Assembly (NCBI RefSeq): GCF_029813785.1
Contig: NZ_JARVKY010000002.1
Location: forward strand, 248,001-312,000
DNA: 64,000 bases
Direction of reading: 5' to 3'
DNA from: Streptomyces sp. DH41
GTDB lineage: Bacteria; Actinomycetota; Actinomycetes; Streptomycetales; Streptomycetaceae
The notes beneath the pieces are model-generated. The model made no database searches. It was not told the origin of the DNA and saw only the letters and a program-made list of their open reading frames with translations. A program made the translations under genes and the position numbers. Shown in pieces: positions 32,880 to 41,442 of this stretch (its first letter is position 1; each line of letters begins with the position of its first letter).

Positions 32880-33563
32880 TCAGCCCGTGGCGGACAGCAG
32901 TCCGGCCGCCTCCAGCAGCGCGTCCCGGCACCCGTCCTCGCTGACGCCCGGGACCGCGCACGCGAGCAGCAGCACCCGCCGGGTCCGCGCGGTGACGGCC
33001 TGCCGCACCCCGTCCCGGTGCGCGAAGAGCGACAGCACCCGCTCGTCGTCGGCGAGCACCGGCCGGCCCGCCTCCAGGACCACCGGCTGGTCCGCGCCGA
33101 TCGCGTGGAACTCCTCGGTGCCGTCGGCGAGCCGCAGCCGCACCCTGCCCGCCAGCTGGTCCCGGTCGAAGAGGCCGAGCGCGACGCGGGTGTGTACGGC
33201 CGCCGCGTTGACCGCGTCGACGGCCGGGTTGATCCGCGGCCAGGCGCCGAGTGGTTTGCCCCGCAGCCCCCGGTCGATCAGGGCCTGCACGGACGGCGGC
33301 TGCTTGTCGGGGTGGCTGCCGAGCCGCCGGCTCAGCTCCCGGTAGGCGGTGACCCGCGGGTCCGCCCGCACCTCGGCTCTGCTCGCGCCGTTCCACCGGG
33401 CGTGCGCCTCGGCCCACACCGCGTCGGCCGGTGCGACGCCGCCCTCGGGGAGCTCCGCCTCCAGGGTCAGCACCTGGACCCCGGGCATCAGCTCCCGGGC
33501 CCCGGGCGCCACATCGATCATGCGGAACTCCGCGGTGCGGTAGAGCGGTCGGGCCGGGTTCAT
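32880..33563 (-). CDS. B3/B4 domain protein (PheRS beta tRNA-binding-like)
   Basis: A 227-residue protein matching the stand-alone B3/B4 domain found in the beta subunit of phenylalanyl-tRNA synthetase. Conserved segments are VTAYRELSRRLGSHPDKQPPS, LGAWPRINPAVDAVNAAAVHT and LGLFDRDQL. In PheRS this domain contacts tRNA and harbours editing. Stand-alone forms are poorly understood. Within a biosynthetic operon, it may process or bind an aminoacyl or amino-acid-like intermediate. It overlaps the Gfo/Idh gene by 4 nt, so it is part of the operon and not a passenger. Confidence 0.8.
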   Translation of the reverse strand: MNPARPLYRTAEFRMIDVAPGARELMPGVQVLTLEAELPEGGVAPADAVWAEAHARWNGASRAEVRADPRVTAYRELSRRLGSHPDKQPPSVQALIDRGLRGKPLGAWPRINPAVDAVNAAAVHTRVALGLFDRDQLAGRVRLRLADGTEEFHAIGADQPVVLEAGRPVLADDERVLSLFAHRDGVRQAVTARTRRVLLLACAVPGVSEDGCRDALLEAAGLLSATG

Positions 33564-34873
33564 CGGGTGCCTCCGGAGAAGGTGAGGGTGTCGGTGGGGC
33601 GCAGGTTCAGGTCCTCGGCGGTGAGGACGCGGTCGGTGTCTATGAGGATGTTGTAGTGGTTCGGCGCGTGGCACTCGTCGAATCCGGCCACCCGTCCGAT
33701 CGGCCCGTCCGGGCCCGTCACCACGTCCCCGCGCTCGATCACCAGGCCCGTGGGGAACTCGGCGAAGCCGATGAACCCCACCCGGTCCACCCGGTCCCCG
33801 GTGGCGGTGGGCCGGTCGGTGGTGGTGACCAGCTCGTGCACGTCGCCGGCCCGTACACACCTCGACCGCCACTGCGAGAGCCGCATCCCGCGGTCCGCAC
33901 GCCGGTGGAACAGCAGTTTCACGAGGTGGGCCGAGACCGGGTCCTTGACCGGCATCCGCATCCGCTCCTCGCGGGACCGGCCGATCCCGTACGCCCCCTC
34001 GACCAGATCCACGATGTGCGGCCCCCGGTCGGGCTCGCTCCGGCCCTCCCGTACGGCCCGGTGGAAGTCCGCCATGATCCCCGCGTACTCGTGGTCCAGG
34101 GAGGACTTGAACTCCGTGAAGCCGCCGAGCATGTCGGCGTACAACTGCCGGCCGTCCTTCAGATGCACGGTGATGTCCTTGCGCTCGCCCGTCTCCAGCG
34201 CCCAGTCCAGGTCCACCTGGACCGGGATGCCGTCCTCGGTGGCCAGCCGGAGGCCGGCGCAGAACTCGACCCCGGAGCGGACGTCGCCGAGGACGGCGTC
34301 GGTGAGCGTGAGCGGGCCCAGCACGGTCTCCAGCGCGTCCAGCGCGTTGGGCCCGTTGTCAATCACGCATCCGCCGCCGCAGCGGTCGATGTCCAGGTAC
34401 CAGCCCTCGGCTCCGGAGTGCTCCTCGATCCGCTCCTGGTAGCGGCTGGTGACGTGCGAGATCAGCTTGCGGTCCGGCAGCGTGGCGGCGAGCTGCCGCA
34501 CATGGGTGTTGTAGCGGCGGTGGAAGGCGGTGAAGAGGGTGGTGCCGTACGAGTCGGCGAGGCGCGTCAGCCGGTGCGCGTCGGCGGCGACGACCGTCAG
34601 CGGCTTCTCGCAGCAGACGTGGACGCCGGCCCGTAGCGCGTCGCCCACGACCGGGGCGTGCGCGTGGTTGGGGAGAGTGATCACCACGCCGTCCACCAGG
34701 CCCGAGGCGAGCAGCTCGCGGTGGTCGGTGAAGACGGCGGTCCGCGGTTCGAATCCCGTGAGTTTGCCCGGGTCGAGGTCGCAGACCGCGGTCAGGCTCA
34801 GGTCCGGTGCCTCGTCGATGGCCCGCAGGAAGAAGGGGGCGATGACGCCCAGTCCGATCACTCCGATACGCAT
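33560..34873 (-). CDS. Gfo/Idh/MocA-family oxidoreductase with extra C-terminal domain
   Basis: A 437-residue protein. The Rossmann start is MRIGVIGLGVIAPFFLRAI, EKP occurs in CCEKPLTVV and the second domain includes HRRYNTHVRQL and CVIDNGPNALDALE. After about residue 325 there is an extra domain of about 110 residues (from LSQWRSRCVRAGDV, through FDECHAPNHYNILI, to DTLTFSGGTR) not found in typical family members. It could correspond to WbpB-type oxidation of a UDP-sugar uronate at C3, given the WbpA-like and DegT genes in the same operon. The extra domain is unidentified. Confidence 0.82.
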   Translation of the reverse strand: MRIGVIGLGVIAPFFLRAIDEAPDLSLTAVCDLDPGKLTGFEPRTAVFTDHRELLASGLVDGVVITLPNHAHAPVVGDALRAGVHVCCEKPLTVVAADAHRLTRLADSYGTTLFTAFHRRYNTHVRQLAATLPDRKLISHVTSRYQERIEEHSGAEGWYLDIDRCGGGCVIDNGPNALDALETVLGPLTLTDAVLGDVRSGVEFCAGLRLATEDGIPVQVDLDWALETGERKDITVHLKDGRQLYADMLGGFTEFKSSLDHEYAGIMADFHRAVREGRSEPDRGPHIVDLVEGAYGIGRSREERMRMPVKDPVSAHLVKLLFHRRADRGMRLSQWRSRCVRAGDVHELVTTTDRPTATGDRVDRVGFIGFAEFPTGLVIERGDVVTGPDGPIGRVAGFDECHAPNHYNILIDTDRVLTAEDLNLRPTDTLTFSGGTR

Positions 34874-34929
34874 GGCCGCGGGGTCCTTTCCGGTCGTCGG
34901 GTCGGGTGCTGTGGTCGTCGTCGGCGGTG

Positions 34930-36090
34930 TCATGCCGCCCGGCCCTCGGGCGTGCGTCCCACGGACGCGGGTGCGGTCGGGACGGTCACCAGCGGGCCCC
35001 GGGGGGCGAGCGGGCCGGGCGCCGGTACGCCGAGCCGGCCGGCCAGCGCCGCCAGGCCCTCGGCGACCGGGCCCGGCAGCTCGACACCGCCGCGCCGCGA
35101 CTCCTCGTACCGCCTGGCCTCGGGGGCTCCCGGGTAGGTGACGGTGTCGGCGTAGGCGGCGGCCGGGGAGCCCGCCACGGTGTCCAGCAGGGTGCGGCTC
35201 TCGGCGGCGATGGACGTCGCCGAGCCGAACGCCGACGGGTCGATCACGATCGCGGTGTGCCCCACGTTGTCGTCGCCCGCGGGCTCGCCCTTCAGCACGC
35301 CGGGCCGGGGGCCGTAGGCGGCGCCGGTGAGCGGGCCGCACAGGAGGTCGACCAGGAGGGCGAGGCCGAAGCCCTTGGCGCCGCCGGTCGCCGCCGGGCC
35401 GCCCAGCCAGGCGACGTCCGCCTCCTCGGCCATGAAGTCGGCCGGATCGGAGGTGGGGGTGCCGTCGTGCCGGATCAGCCACTCGCTGGGCACCGGCCGG
35501 CCCTCCTTGTGGGCGGCCTTGATCTTGCCGGTGGCGACCACCGTGGTGCTCATGTCGAGGACGAACGGCGCGCCCTCGGTCACCGGGACGGCCGCGCTCA
35601 GCGGGTTGGTGCCGAGCATCCGCACGGTGCCGCCCAGCGGCGGTGCGACGCCCTGGGCGCCGCAGTTGGTCATCGCCAGGCCGATCAGACCGGCGTTCGC
35701 CGCCTTGTGCGTGTAGAAGCCGGCGCTGCCGAAGTGGGTGCTGTTGCGGACGGCGACCATGCCGATGCCGGTCTGGCGTGCCTTGTCCATGGCGAGGTCC
35801 ATGGCGAGGTCCATGGTGACCAGCCCGAGCCCTCGGTCGCCGTCCAGCAGGGCGGCACCGGCGGTCTCCTGGACGACGCGGGGGGCGGCGTCGGCGGCGA
35901 TCCTGCCGTCGAGCAGGCGGGGGGCGTAGATGTTCACCAGCCCGTTGGTGCCGTGGGTGGTGAAGCCGTGCGCGTCGGCGTAGGTGATCACGTCGGCGGC
36001 GGTGCGGGCGGACGCGGTGTCCAGGCCGCACTCCCCAAGGACGCGCTGGACGAAGGAGGTGAGCTCGGCGAGGGGAACACGAACGGTCAT
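34930..36090 (-). CDS. Malate/L-lactate/ureidoglycolate dehydrogenase family (Ldh2)
   Basis: A 386-residue NAD(P)-dependent 2-hydroxyacid or 2-imino-acid reductase of the YlbC/MdhII fold. Signature segments are ADAHGFTTHGTNGL, VAVRNSTHFGSAGFYTHKAA, GTNPLSAAVP and GGAKGFGLALLVDLLCG. A short in-frame duplication gives MDLAMDLAMD near residue 95. The enzyme could reduce a 2-oxo acid formed by transamination or decarboxylation in the pathway. It lies 47 bp after the M20 gene and 56 bp before the Gfo/Idh gene, in the same operon. Confidence 0.87.
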   Translation of the reverse strand: MTVRVPLAELTSFVQRVLGECGLDTASARTAADVITYADAHGFTTHGTNGLVNIYAPRLLDGRIAADAAPRVVQETAGAALLDGDRGLGLVTMDLAMDLAMDKARQTGIGMVAVRNSTHFGSAGFYTHKAANAGLIGLAMTNCGAQGVAPPLGGTVRMLGTNPLSAAVPVTEGAPFVLDMSTTVVATGKIKAAHKEGRPVPSEWLIRHDGTPTSDPADFMAEEADVAWLGGPAATGGAKGFGLALLVDLLCGPLTGAAYGPRPGVLKGEPAGDDNVGHTAIVIDPSAFGSATSIAAESRTLLDTVAGSPAAAYADTVTYPGAPEARRYEESRRGGVELPGPVAEGLAALAGRLGVPAPGPLAPRGPLVTVPTAPASVGRTPEGRAA

Positions 36091-36137
36091 GACGGGGGCC
36101 TTCTCTCCGGGAGGGGTGGCGGGGGTGTGGGAGGGGG

Positions 36138-37451
36138 TCAGGCGGTACGGGCGGCGAAGCTGTGCACCAGTTCCTTGACGCGCAGTGCGTAGGCGTCCAG
36201 GTCGTCCAGGTCCACGAACTCGGCAGGGGTGTGCGCCCCGTTGGCGTCCAGCCGGCCCGGGCCGCAGACCGCGACGTAGCGGCCGGGGCCCGGGGCCCAG
36301 ATGGCGTCGCAGGTGAAGGCGGAGCCGTCGGCGAGACCGTCGTGCCGGGTGAAGCCGGCCTGCGTCAGCATCCCTTCGGCTTCCGGGTCGCGGTTGCGCA
36401 GGGTGGGCAGGCCCTGCTTCAGCCAGTCCAGGCGGACGATCCGCTGCCAGTCCTTCACGGTGCGCCGGGCGAACGGATCGTGCGCGTGGGCCTGGGCGAA
36501 CTCGGCGCGCGCCTCCTCCAGCAGCACCCCCAGCGCGGCGGCCAGCAGTTCGGCCTGCTCGGTGTCCGGGTAGGCGATGTTGAGGAGCAGCCGGCCACCG
36601 CCGTAGACCCGGTTGTGCGCGGTGCCGGTGTGCAGTCCCGCGACGCAGAGTTTGGCGCCCATGCCGTGGGCCAGCGGGCCGAGCCGGCGGGCCAGGAAGT
36701 CGGCGAGAAACCCGAGCACCACGGTGGCGTTGTGGCCGTCTCCCGGGTGGTCGTCGGTGGAGTCCTCGCCGAGCACCGTGATCCGCGGGGTCATCGCGGC
36801 CGTGCAGGCGTCCATGAACGTGTTGCCGGTGGGCTCGGCGAAGACCATCAGCCGCCCGGTGTACCCGGCGTCGACGAGGGCGCGGGTGCCGTACGTGCCC
36901 ATCGCGCCGCCCTCCTCGCCGGGCACGGAGGCGATCTGCACCTCGATCCGGCCGTCGAGCCCCGGGTCCTCGGCGAAGGCGGCGGCGACACCGACCGCGG
37001 CGGCGATCCCCGGGCCCTTGTCGTCGACCGCGCCCCGGCCGTGCAGGACGCGTCCCTCCAGGCGCGGTGGCACGTGCGGACCGACCGTGTCCACATGGAA
37101 GTTGACGACCATGCGCCGCTCCTGCGGCTGCGGGGACCCCCAGGCGGCCACCACCGAGGGCTGGCCGGACAGGAAGGCGGGCAGGTCACGTTCGGCGGCC
37201 TCGCGCACCGGCGCCGGCACCTCGGGGCGCCGCAGCAGCTGGGGGGCGGGGGTCTGGTGCAGCACGGTGCGGAAGCCGCGCTCGGCGGCACCGGCCAGGA
37301 AGACCCGCTGGGCGCGGGCCGCCCCGTCCAGCGGGCCGCCCTCCAGCGGCGAGACGGAGTCGACGGCCATCAGCTCGGTCAGCCACTCCACGTCGGCCGC
37401 GGTGAGACAACCGTCGATGCCGGTGCGGGTGGTCCCGGTCCACTCAGCCAT
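36138..37451 (-). CDS. M20-family metallopeptidase (ArgE/DapE-like)
   Basis: A 437-residue zinc hydrolase. Metal-site motifs are VNFHVDTVGPH, GRGAVDDKGPGIAAA and PGEEGGAMGTYG, with a late HTPAEFVDLDD. Members remove acyl groups from N-acyl amino acids or cleave dipeptides and amides. Such an enzyme could remove an N-acetyl or other protecting group late in biosynthesis, or hydrolyse an ATP-grasp product. It overlaps the TIM-barrel gene by 8 nt. Confidence 0.85.
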   Translation of the reverse strand: MAEWTGTTRTGIDGCLTAADVEWLTELMAVDSVSPLEGGPLDGAARAQRVFLAGAAERGFRTVLHQTPAPQLLRRPEVPAPVREAAERDLPAFLSGQPSVVAAWGSPQPQERRMVVNFHVDTVGPHVPPRLEGRVLHGRGAVDDKGPGIAAAVGVAAAFAEDPGLDGRIEVQIASVPGEEGGAMGTYGTRALVDAGYTGRLMVFAEPTGNTFMDACTAAMTPRITVLGEDSTDDHPGDGHNATVVLGFLADFLARRLGPLAHGMGAKLCVAGLHTGTAHNRVYGGGRLLLNIAYPDTEQAELLAAALGVLLEEARAEFAQAHAHDPFARRTVKDWQRIVRLDWLKQGLPTLRNRDPEAEGMLTQAGFTRHDGLADGSAFTCDAIWAPGPGRYVAVCGPGRLDANGAHTPAEFVDLDDLDAYALRVKELVHSFAARTA

Positions 37452-38361
37452 GGTGGCTCTCCTCCCAGTACAGGTGGTTCACCGCGGACTCGATGCCCAG
37501 CAGGGCGCACAGGCGCCGGGTGTACTCCCGGAAACCGTCGGCGAGGGCGGCCGGGTCGCCGGCCACGCCCAGGTGCGGGATGTGGTTCAGATGCGGTTCG
37601 AGGCTGTAGTGGCCGCGGTAGCCGTACTCCTCCAGCAGCCGTACGCAGTCGGCGACCCGGGCCGTGCCCGCGCCCGGCATGGTGAACTCGGCCTTGCCGT
37701 CGGGGCGTACCACCCCGTCCTTCAGGTGCACGTGCTCCACCCACGGCAGCACCCGGCCCAGGAAGTCCAACGCCTCGTAGCCGTAGGCCAGTCCGTTCCC
37801 GGTGTCGAAGAGGAGCCGCAGCCGGGGGCTGGCGACCTCCTCGAGCATGCGCAGGGTGTGCTCGGCGCTCCGGCCGCCCCAGCCCTGGCAGTTCTCGTGC
37901 AGCAGGGTCACGTCCAGGCGCTCGGCCTCCCGTGCCAGCACCCGCATCCGGCGCAGCGACTCGGCGCGCCACTCGTGCTCCGGGCGGCCGTCGTTCGGGT
38001 ACGACATGACGCGCAGCCGGTCGCAGCCGACCAGTGCGGCCACTTTGGCCGAGCGCTCCAGCACCGCCAGTTCGGCGTCCAGGTCGGTGGCGACCGTGGT
38101 GGACCAGGAGCCGACCGGGGTGTCCACGACCGGCACCCGCAGATCCGCGACGATGGTGCGCCGGGCCAGGTCGGCGGCCTCGCCCGGGGGCAGTTCGTGC
38201 AGTTGGCGACCGTCGACGGTGCGCAGCTCGAGCGCTTTGATGCCCAGCTCGTGGTGGATCACCAGCTGGCCGGTGAGGTCCGGGGCGGCCTCGTCGCCGA
38301 TGCCGCAGAGCCGGTCCGCGGTGATGTTCGGGGCGCCGGGGACCGCCCGCACCGCCCTCAC
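37444..38361 (-). CDS. Sugar phosphate isomerase/epimerase-like TIM-barrel protein
   Basis: A 305-residue xylose-isomerase-type TIM barrel (AP endonuclease family 2 fold). Putative metal-binding residues lie in LLHENCQGWGG, LLFDTGNGLAYG, VEHVHLKDGVV and YSLEPHLNHI. The start is taken as a GTG forming a GTGA overlap with the aminotransferase stop; a longer open frame upstream is antisense noise. The substrate is probably a sugar or a small polyol. It may support the amino-sugar branch suggested by its neighbours. Confidence 0.78.
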   Translation of the reverse strand: MRAVRAVPGAPNITADRLCGIGDEAAPDLTGQLVIHHELGIKALELRTVDGRQLHELPPGEAADLARRTIVADLRVPVVDTPVGSWSTTVATDLDAELAVLERSAKVAALVGCDRLRVMSYPNDGRPEHEWRAESLRRMRVLAREAERLDVTLLHENCQGWGGRSAEHTLRMLEEVASPRLRLLFDTGNGLAYGYEALDFLGRVLPWVEHVHLKDGVVRPDGKAEFTMPGAGTARVADCVRLLEEYGYRGHYSLEPHLNHIPHLGVAGDPAALADGFREYTRRLCALLGIESAVNHLYWEESHHG

Positions 38362-39482
38362 CGCCCCGCCCGGTAGAAGTCGCGGACGGCGGCCACCACT
38401 CGCTCGGCGGCCCCCGGTTCCATGTCCGGGTGCAGCGGCAGCGCCAGCGCTTCTTGGCAGAGCCGCTCGGCGACCGGGAAGTCGCCCTCCCGGTGGCCGA
38501 GTGCGGCGAACGCGGGCTGCAGCGGGAGCGGGCGCGGATAGTAGACGGTCGTCCCGATGCCCTGGTCCGCCAGATGGGCGCGGAGCTCGTCGCGCCGCTG
38601 GGCGCGCACCACGTAGGTGTAGACGGAGCGTCCTTCGAAGCCGGCCGGCGGGGGCAGCAGCTCGGGCGCGAGCGGCCGCAGTCCCTCCTCGTAGCACTCG
38701 GCGATCTCCCGGCGCCGCTCCAGCAGCCGGTCCAGCTGGGGCAGCTTGCGCAGCAGGAAACCGGCCGTCAGCTCGTCCATCCGGCAGTTGAAGCCGAGCA
38801 GCTCGTGGTAGAAGCGCTTGCCCGGCGGCTGGCCGTGGTTGCGCAGCATGCGGGCGGTGCGGGCGAGCTCCGGATCGTCCGTGACGATCATCCCGGCGTC
38901 GCCGATGCCGCCTGCGGGCTTCGCGGGGAAGAAGGAGTACACCCCGGCGTGCCCGTGCCGGCCGGCGGGACGGCCGTCGACCTCGGCGCCGAGGGCGACC
39001 GCGCTGTCCTCGACCAGGTGCAGCCCCCGCCGGGCGGCGAGCGCGGCGAGGTCCGCCATGCGCGGGGAGGAGGAGAAGAGGTACGCCGGCAGCAGGGCCC
39101 GGGTGCGCTCGGTGACGGCGGCCTCGGCCGCGGCCGGGTCGAGCAGCCCCGTCTCGTACTCCACGTCGGCGAAGACCGGCCGGGCGCCGCGCAGGGCGAC
39201 GGTGGAGGCGGTGGAGACGAAGGAGAACGCCGGGGTGACGACCTCGTCGCCGGGGCCGACGCCGAGCGCGGAGAGGATCACGGTCAGCGCGCCGGTGCCG
39301 TTGGCGACGGCGATGGCGTGGGCCGCGCCGGTGCGCCGGGCGACCTCCGCCTCCAGGCGCTCGACCCGGGACTTGAGGATGAACTCGTCGCTCTCGGCGA
39401 CCTCGCGGAAGACCTCCACGACGTCGTCGGTCCAGTCGGCGAAGCGGGCGGGCCCGTCGTAGTACGGGATGGCGGTGGTCAC
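38358..39482 (-). CDS. DegT/DnrJ/EryC1/StrS aminotransferase 1
   Basis: A 374-residue PLP enzyme of the sugar aminotransferase family. The PLP-binding Lys is in VYSFFPAKPAGGIGDAGM. The phosphate and ring contacts include VANGTGALTVIL and LVEDSAVALGAE. Substrates are usually keto groups of nucleotide-activated sugars, but the family also includes AHBA-synthase-type enzymes. It starts at GTG with a GTGA overlap to the second copy upstream. The two copies are clearly different in sequence, so they probably act on different intermediates or form a heteromer. Confidence 0.88.
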   Translation of the reverse strand: MTTAIPYYDGPARFADWTDDVVEVFREVAESDEFILKSRVERLEAEVARRTGAAHAIAVANGTGALTVILSALGVGPGDEVVTPAFSFVSTASTVALRGARPVFADVEYETGLLDPAAAEAAVTERTRALLPAYLFSSSPRMADLAALAARRGLHLVEDSAVALGAEVDGRPAGRHGHAGVYSFFPAKPAGGIGDAGMIVTDDPELARTARMLRNHGQPPGKRFYHELLGFNCRMDELTAGFLLRKLPQLDRLLERRREIAECYEEGLRPLAPELLPPPAGFEGRSVYTYVVRAQRRDELRAHLADQGIGTTVYYPRPLPLQPAFAALGHREGDFPVAERLCQEALALPLHPDMEPGAAERVVAAVRDFYRAGR

Positions 39483-40648
39483 GATGCGACTCCGTGGAAG
39501 GCGTGGACCAGTCTGGCGACGCGCTCGGCCTGCCGGTCGGTGAGGTCGGGATAGAGCGGGAGCGCCACGGCGCGGCGTGCGGCGGCCTCGGCGACCGGCA
39601 CCGGGTGCCGGGAGCCGGGCAGCGGGGCGAGCAGCGGCTGCTCGGTCAGCGGACGCGGGTAGTAGGTCTCGGTGCCGACCCCGTGCGCGTCCAGGTACGC
39701 GACCAGCTCGTCGCGGCAGTCGCACTCGATCAGGTAGACGTAGTAGACCTGGTTGCCGGGCGTCTTGGCCGGTGCGAGCCACGGTGTGGCGACCGCGGGG
39801 GCCAGCGGGGCCAGCAGCCGGTCGTACAGGGCGGCCAGCTCGGCGCGGCGCTCGATCTCCTCACTCAGCCGCTCCAGGCGGTGCAGCAGGAACGCCGACT
39901 GCAGTTCGTCGCACCGGCTGTTGTAGCCGATCTCGTGGTGCAGGTAGTCGCCGTCCGTGTCCTGGCCGTGCTGGCGCAGCCTGCGGGCACTCGCGGCGAT
40001 CCGGTCGTCGTCGGTGAGCAGCATGCCGGCGTCGCCGAGCGAGCCGAGGGTCTTGGTGGGGAAGAAGGAGAGCACCCCGCCGCTGCCCCACAGACCCGCG
40101 TGCACCCCGCCCGCCCGCATGTCGATGCCTTCGGCGCTGTCCTCCAGCAGCAGCAGTCCGTGCCGGTCGGCCAGGTCCTTCAGCACCTCCATGTCGGCCA
40201 TCTGCGAGAAGAGATGCACCGGCATGATCGCCTTGGTGCGCTCGGTGATCGCCTCCTCGGCGCGCCTCGGGTCCATCGCGTACGAGCCGGGCAGGACGTC
40301 CACCAGGACCGGCTCGGCGCCCACGTGCAGGACCGAGGACGCGGTGGCGAAGAAGGTGTACGCCGGGACGATCACCTCGTCGCCGGGCCCGACACCGGCC
40401 GCGCGGAGCAGGATGACCAGCGCGTCGGTGCCGTTGGCCACGGCCACCGCGTGCCGTGCGCCGGTGCGCCGCGCGATCGCCTGCTCCAGCTCGGCGGTGA
40501 CCGGGCCGGAGGTGAAGCGGCCGGAGGCGGCGACCTGGCGGATCCGGGCCTCCAGCGCCGGCCGGTCGCGGCGGGCGGAGGCGGCGCCGCTGAAGAAGGG
40601 GACGGTCTCGTTCATCGGGTGGCCGCCGAACGCGATGGTCTCGTTCAT
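39479..40648 (-). CDS. DegT/DnrJ/EryC1/StrS aminotransferase 2
   Basis: A 389-residue PLP-dependent aminotransferase. The Lys is in VLSFFPTKTLGSLGDAGM and other marks are VANGTDALVILLRAAGVGPGDEV and LLLEDSAEGIDMRAGG. It resembles WbpE/PglE-type enzymes acting on UDP-sugars. The gene begins at an ATG in an ATGA overlap with trpA; a second ATG 11 codons later, created by a 33-bp tandem duplication, gives an equally good N-terminus (MNETVPFFSG). Either start may be used. Confidence 0.87.
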   Translation of the reverse strand: MNETIAFGGHPMNETVPFFSGAASARRDRPALEARIRQVAASGRFTSGPVTAELEQAIARRTGARHAVAVANGTDALVILLRAAGVGPGDEVIVPAYTFFATASSVLHVGAEPVLVDVLPGSYAMDPRRAEEAITERTKAIMPVHLFSQMADMEVLKDLADRHGLLLLEDSAEGIDMRAGGVHAGLWGSGGVLSFFPTKTLGSLGDAGMLLTDDDRIAASARRLRQHGQDTDGDYLHHEIGYNSRCDELQSAFLLHRLERLSEEIERRAELAALYDRLLAPLAPAVATPWLAPAKTPGNQVYYVYLIECDCRDELVAYLDAHGVGTETYYPRPLTEQPLLAPLPGSRHPVPVAEAAARRAVALPLYPDLTDRQAERVARLVHAFHGVAS

Positions 40649-40660
40649 CGGGTGGCCGCC
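40604..40660. repeat. 33-bp tandem duplication at the trpA/aminotransferase junction
   Basis: The 24-nt block GGTCTCGTTCATCGGGTGGC with four more bases occurs at 40604-40627 and 40637-40660. On the coding strand, it duplicates the end of trpA together with the start codon region of the aminotransferase gene. Confidence 0.85.
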
Positions 40661-41442
40661 TTCAGGGACGAGACGAGGTCGGTGGTGGCCCGGCGGCGGC
40701 CGGCCGCGTCGCGGGCCGCGCCGATCGCCTGCAGCAGCGCGCTGCCCACGATCACGCCGTCCGTCTTGCCGTGCAGTGCCGCCACGTGCTCCGGGCGGGA
40801 GATGCCGAACCCGACGGCCATCGGGGTGTCGCCCGCGCCCCGGACCCGCTCCAGGTAGGAGTCGATGCCCGAGGCCAGCTCCGAGCGGACGCCCGTCACA
40901 CCGTTCGCGGCGAGGACGTACACGAAGCCGCGGGAGGCGGCGGCCGCCGCCGCGACGCGCTCGGCCGAGCTGCCGGGCGCGGTGAAGAACGCCTGGCCCA
41001 GACCGGTGGCCTCGGCGTGGGCCAGCCACTCGGCGCCCTCGCCGACCGGCAGGTCGGGGACCACGAACCCGTCGGCGCCGGCCGAGCGGGCGTCGTCGTA
41101 GAGCTGGGTGAGCCCGTAGCGCAGGAAGGGGTTGCAGTACCCCATCAGCATGATCGGCACCTCGATCCCGCCGGCGCGCGCCTCGGCGACCAGGTCGAGG
41201 GTGGCGGCCGTGGTGGTGCCGGTGTCCAGCGCGGCCTGCCCGGCGGCCTGGATGACCGGCCCGTCACCCAGCGGGTCGGAGAACGGCACACCCAGCTCGA
41301 TCACGTCGGCACCCGCGTCCTGGGCGGCGCGCATCAGGCCGACGGTCTCGCCGAGCGAGGGGTAGCCGGAGGTGAGGTAGGCGACCAGGGTGGTCTCCTG
41401 CTTGGCGCGGTTGTCGCCGAAGGTCTGCTCGAGCCGTTTCAT
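40645..41442 (-). CDS. trpA: Tryptophan synthase alpha subunit
   Basis: A 265-residue TIM-barrel enzyme that cleaves indole-3-glycerol phosphate to indole. The catalytic residues fall on the canonical positions: Glu49 in DVIELGVPFSDP and Asp60 in LGDGPVIQ. The flexible loop GVTGVRSEL and GFGISRPEHV phosphate site are present. All signs indicate a normal alpha subunit working with the adjacent trpB product. It overlaps trpB and the downstream aminotransferase gene by 4 nt each. Confidence 0.95.
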   Translation of the reverse strand: MKRLEQTFGDNRAKQETTLVAYLTSGYPSLGETVGLMRAAQDAGADVIELGVPFSDPLGDGPVIQAAGQAALDTGTTTAATLDLVAEARAGGIEVPIMLMGYCNPFLRYGLTQLYDDARSAGADGFVVPDLPVGEGAEWLAHAEATGLGQAFFTAPGSSAERVAAAAAASRGFVYVLAANGVTGVRSELASGIDSYLERVRGAGDTPMAVGFGISRPEHVAALHGKTDGVIVGSALLQAIGAARDAAGRRRATTDLVSSLKAATR

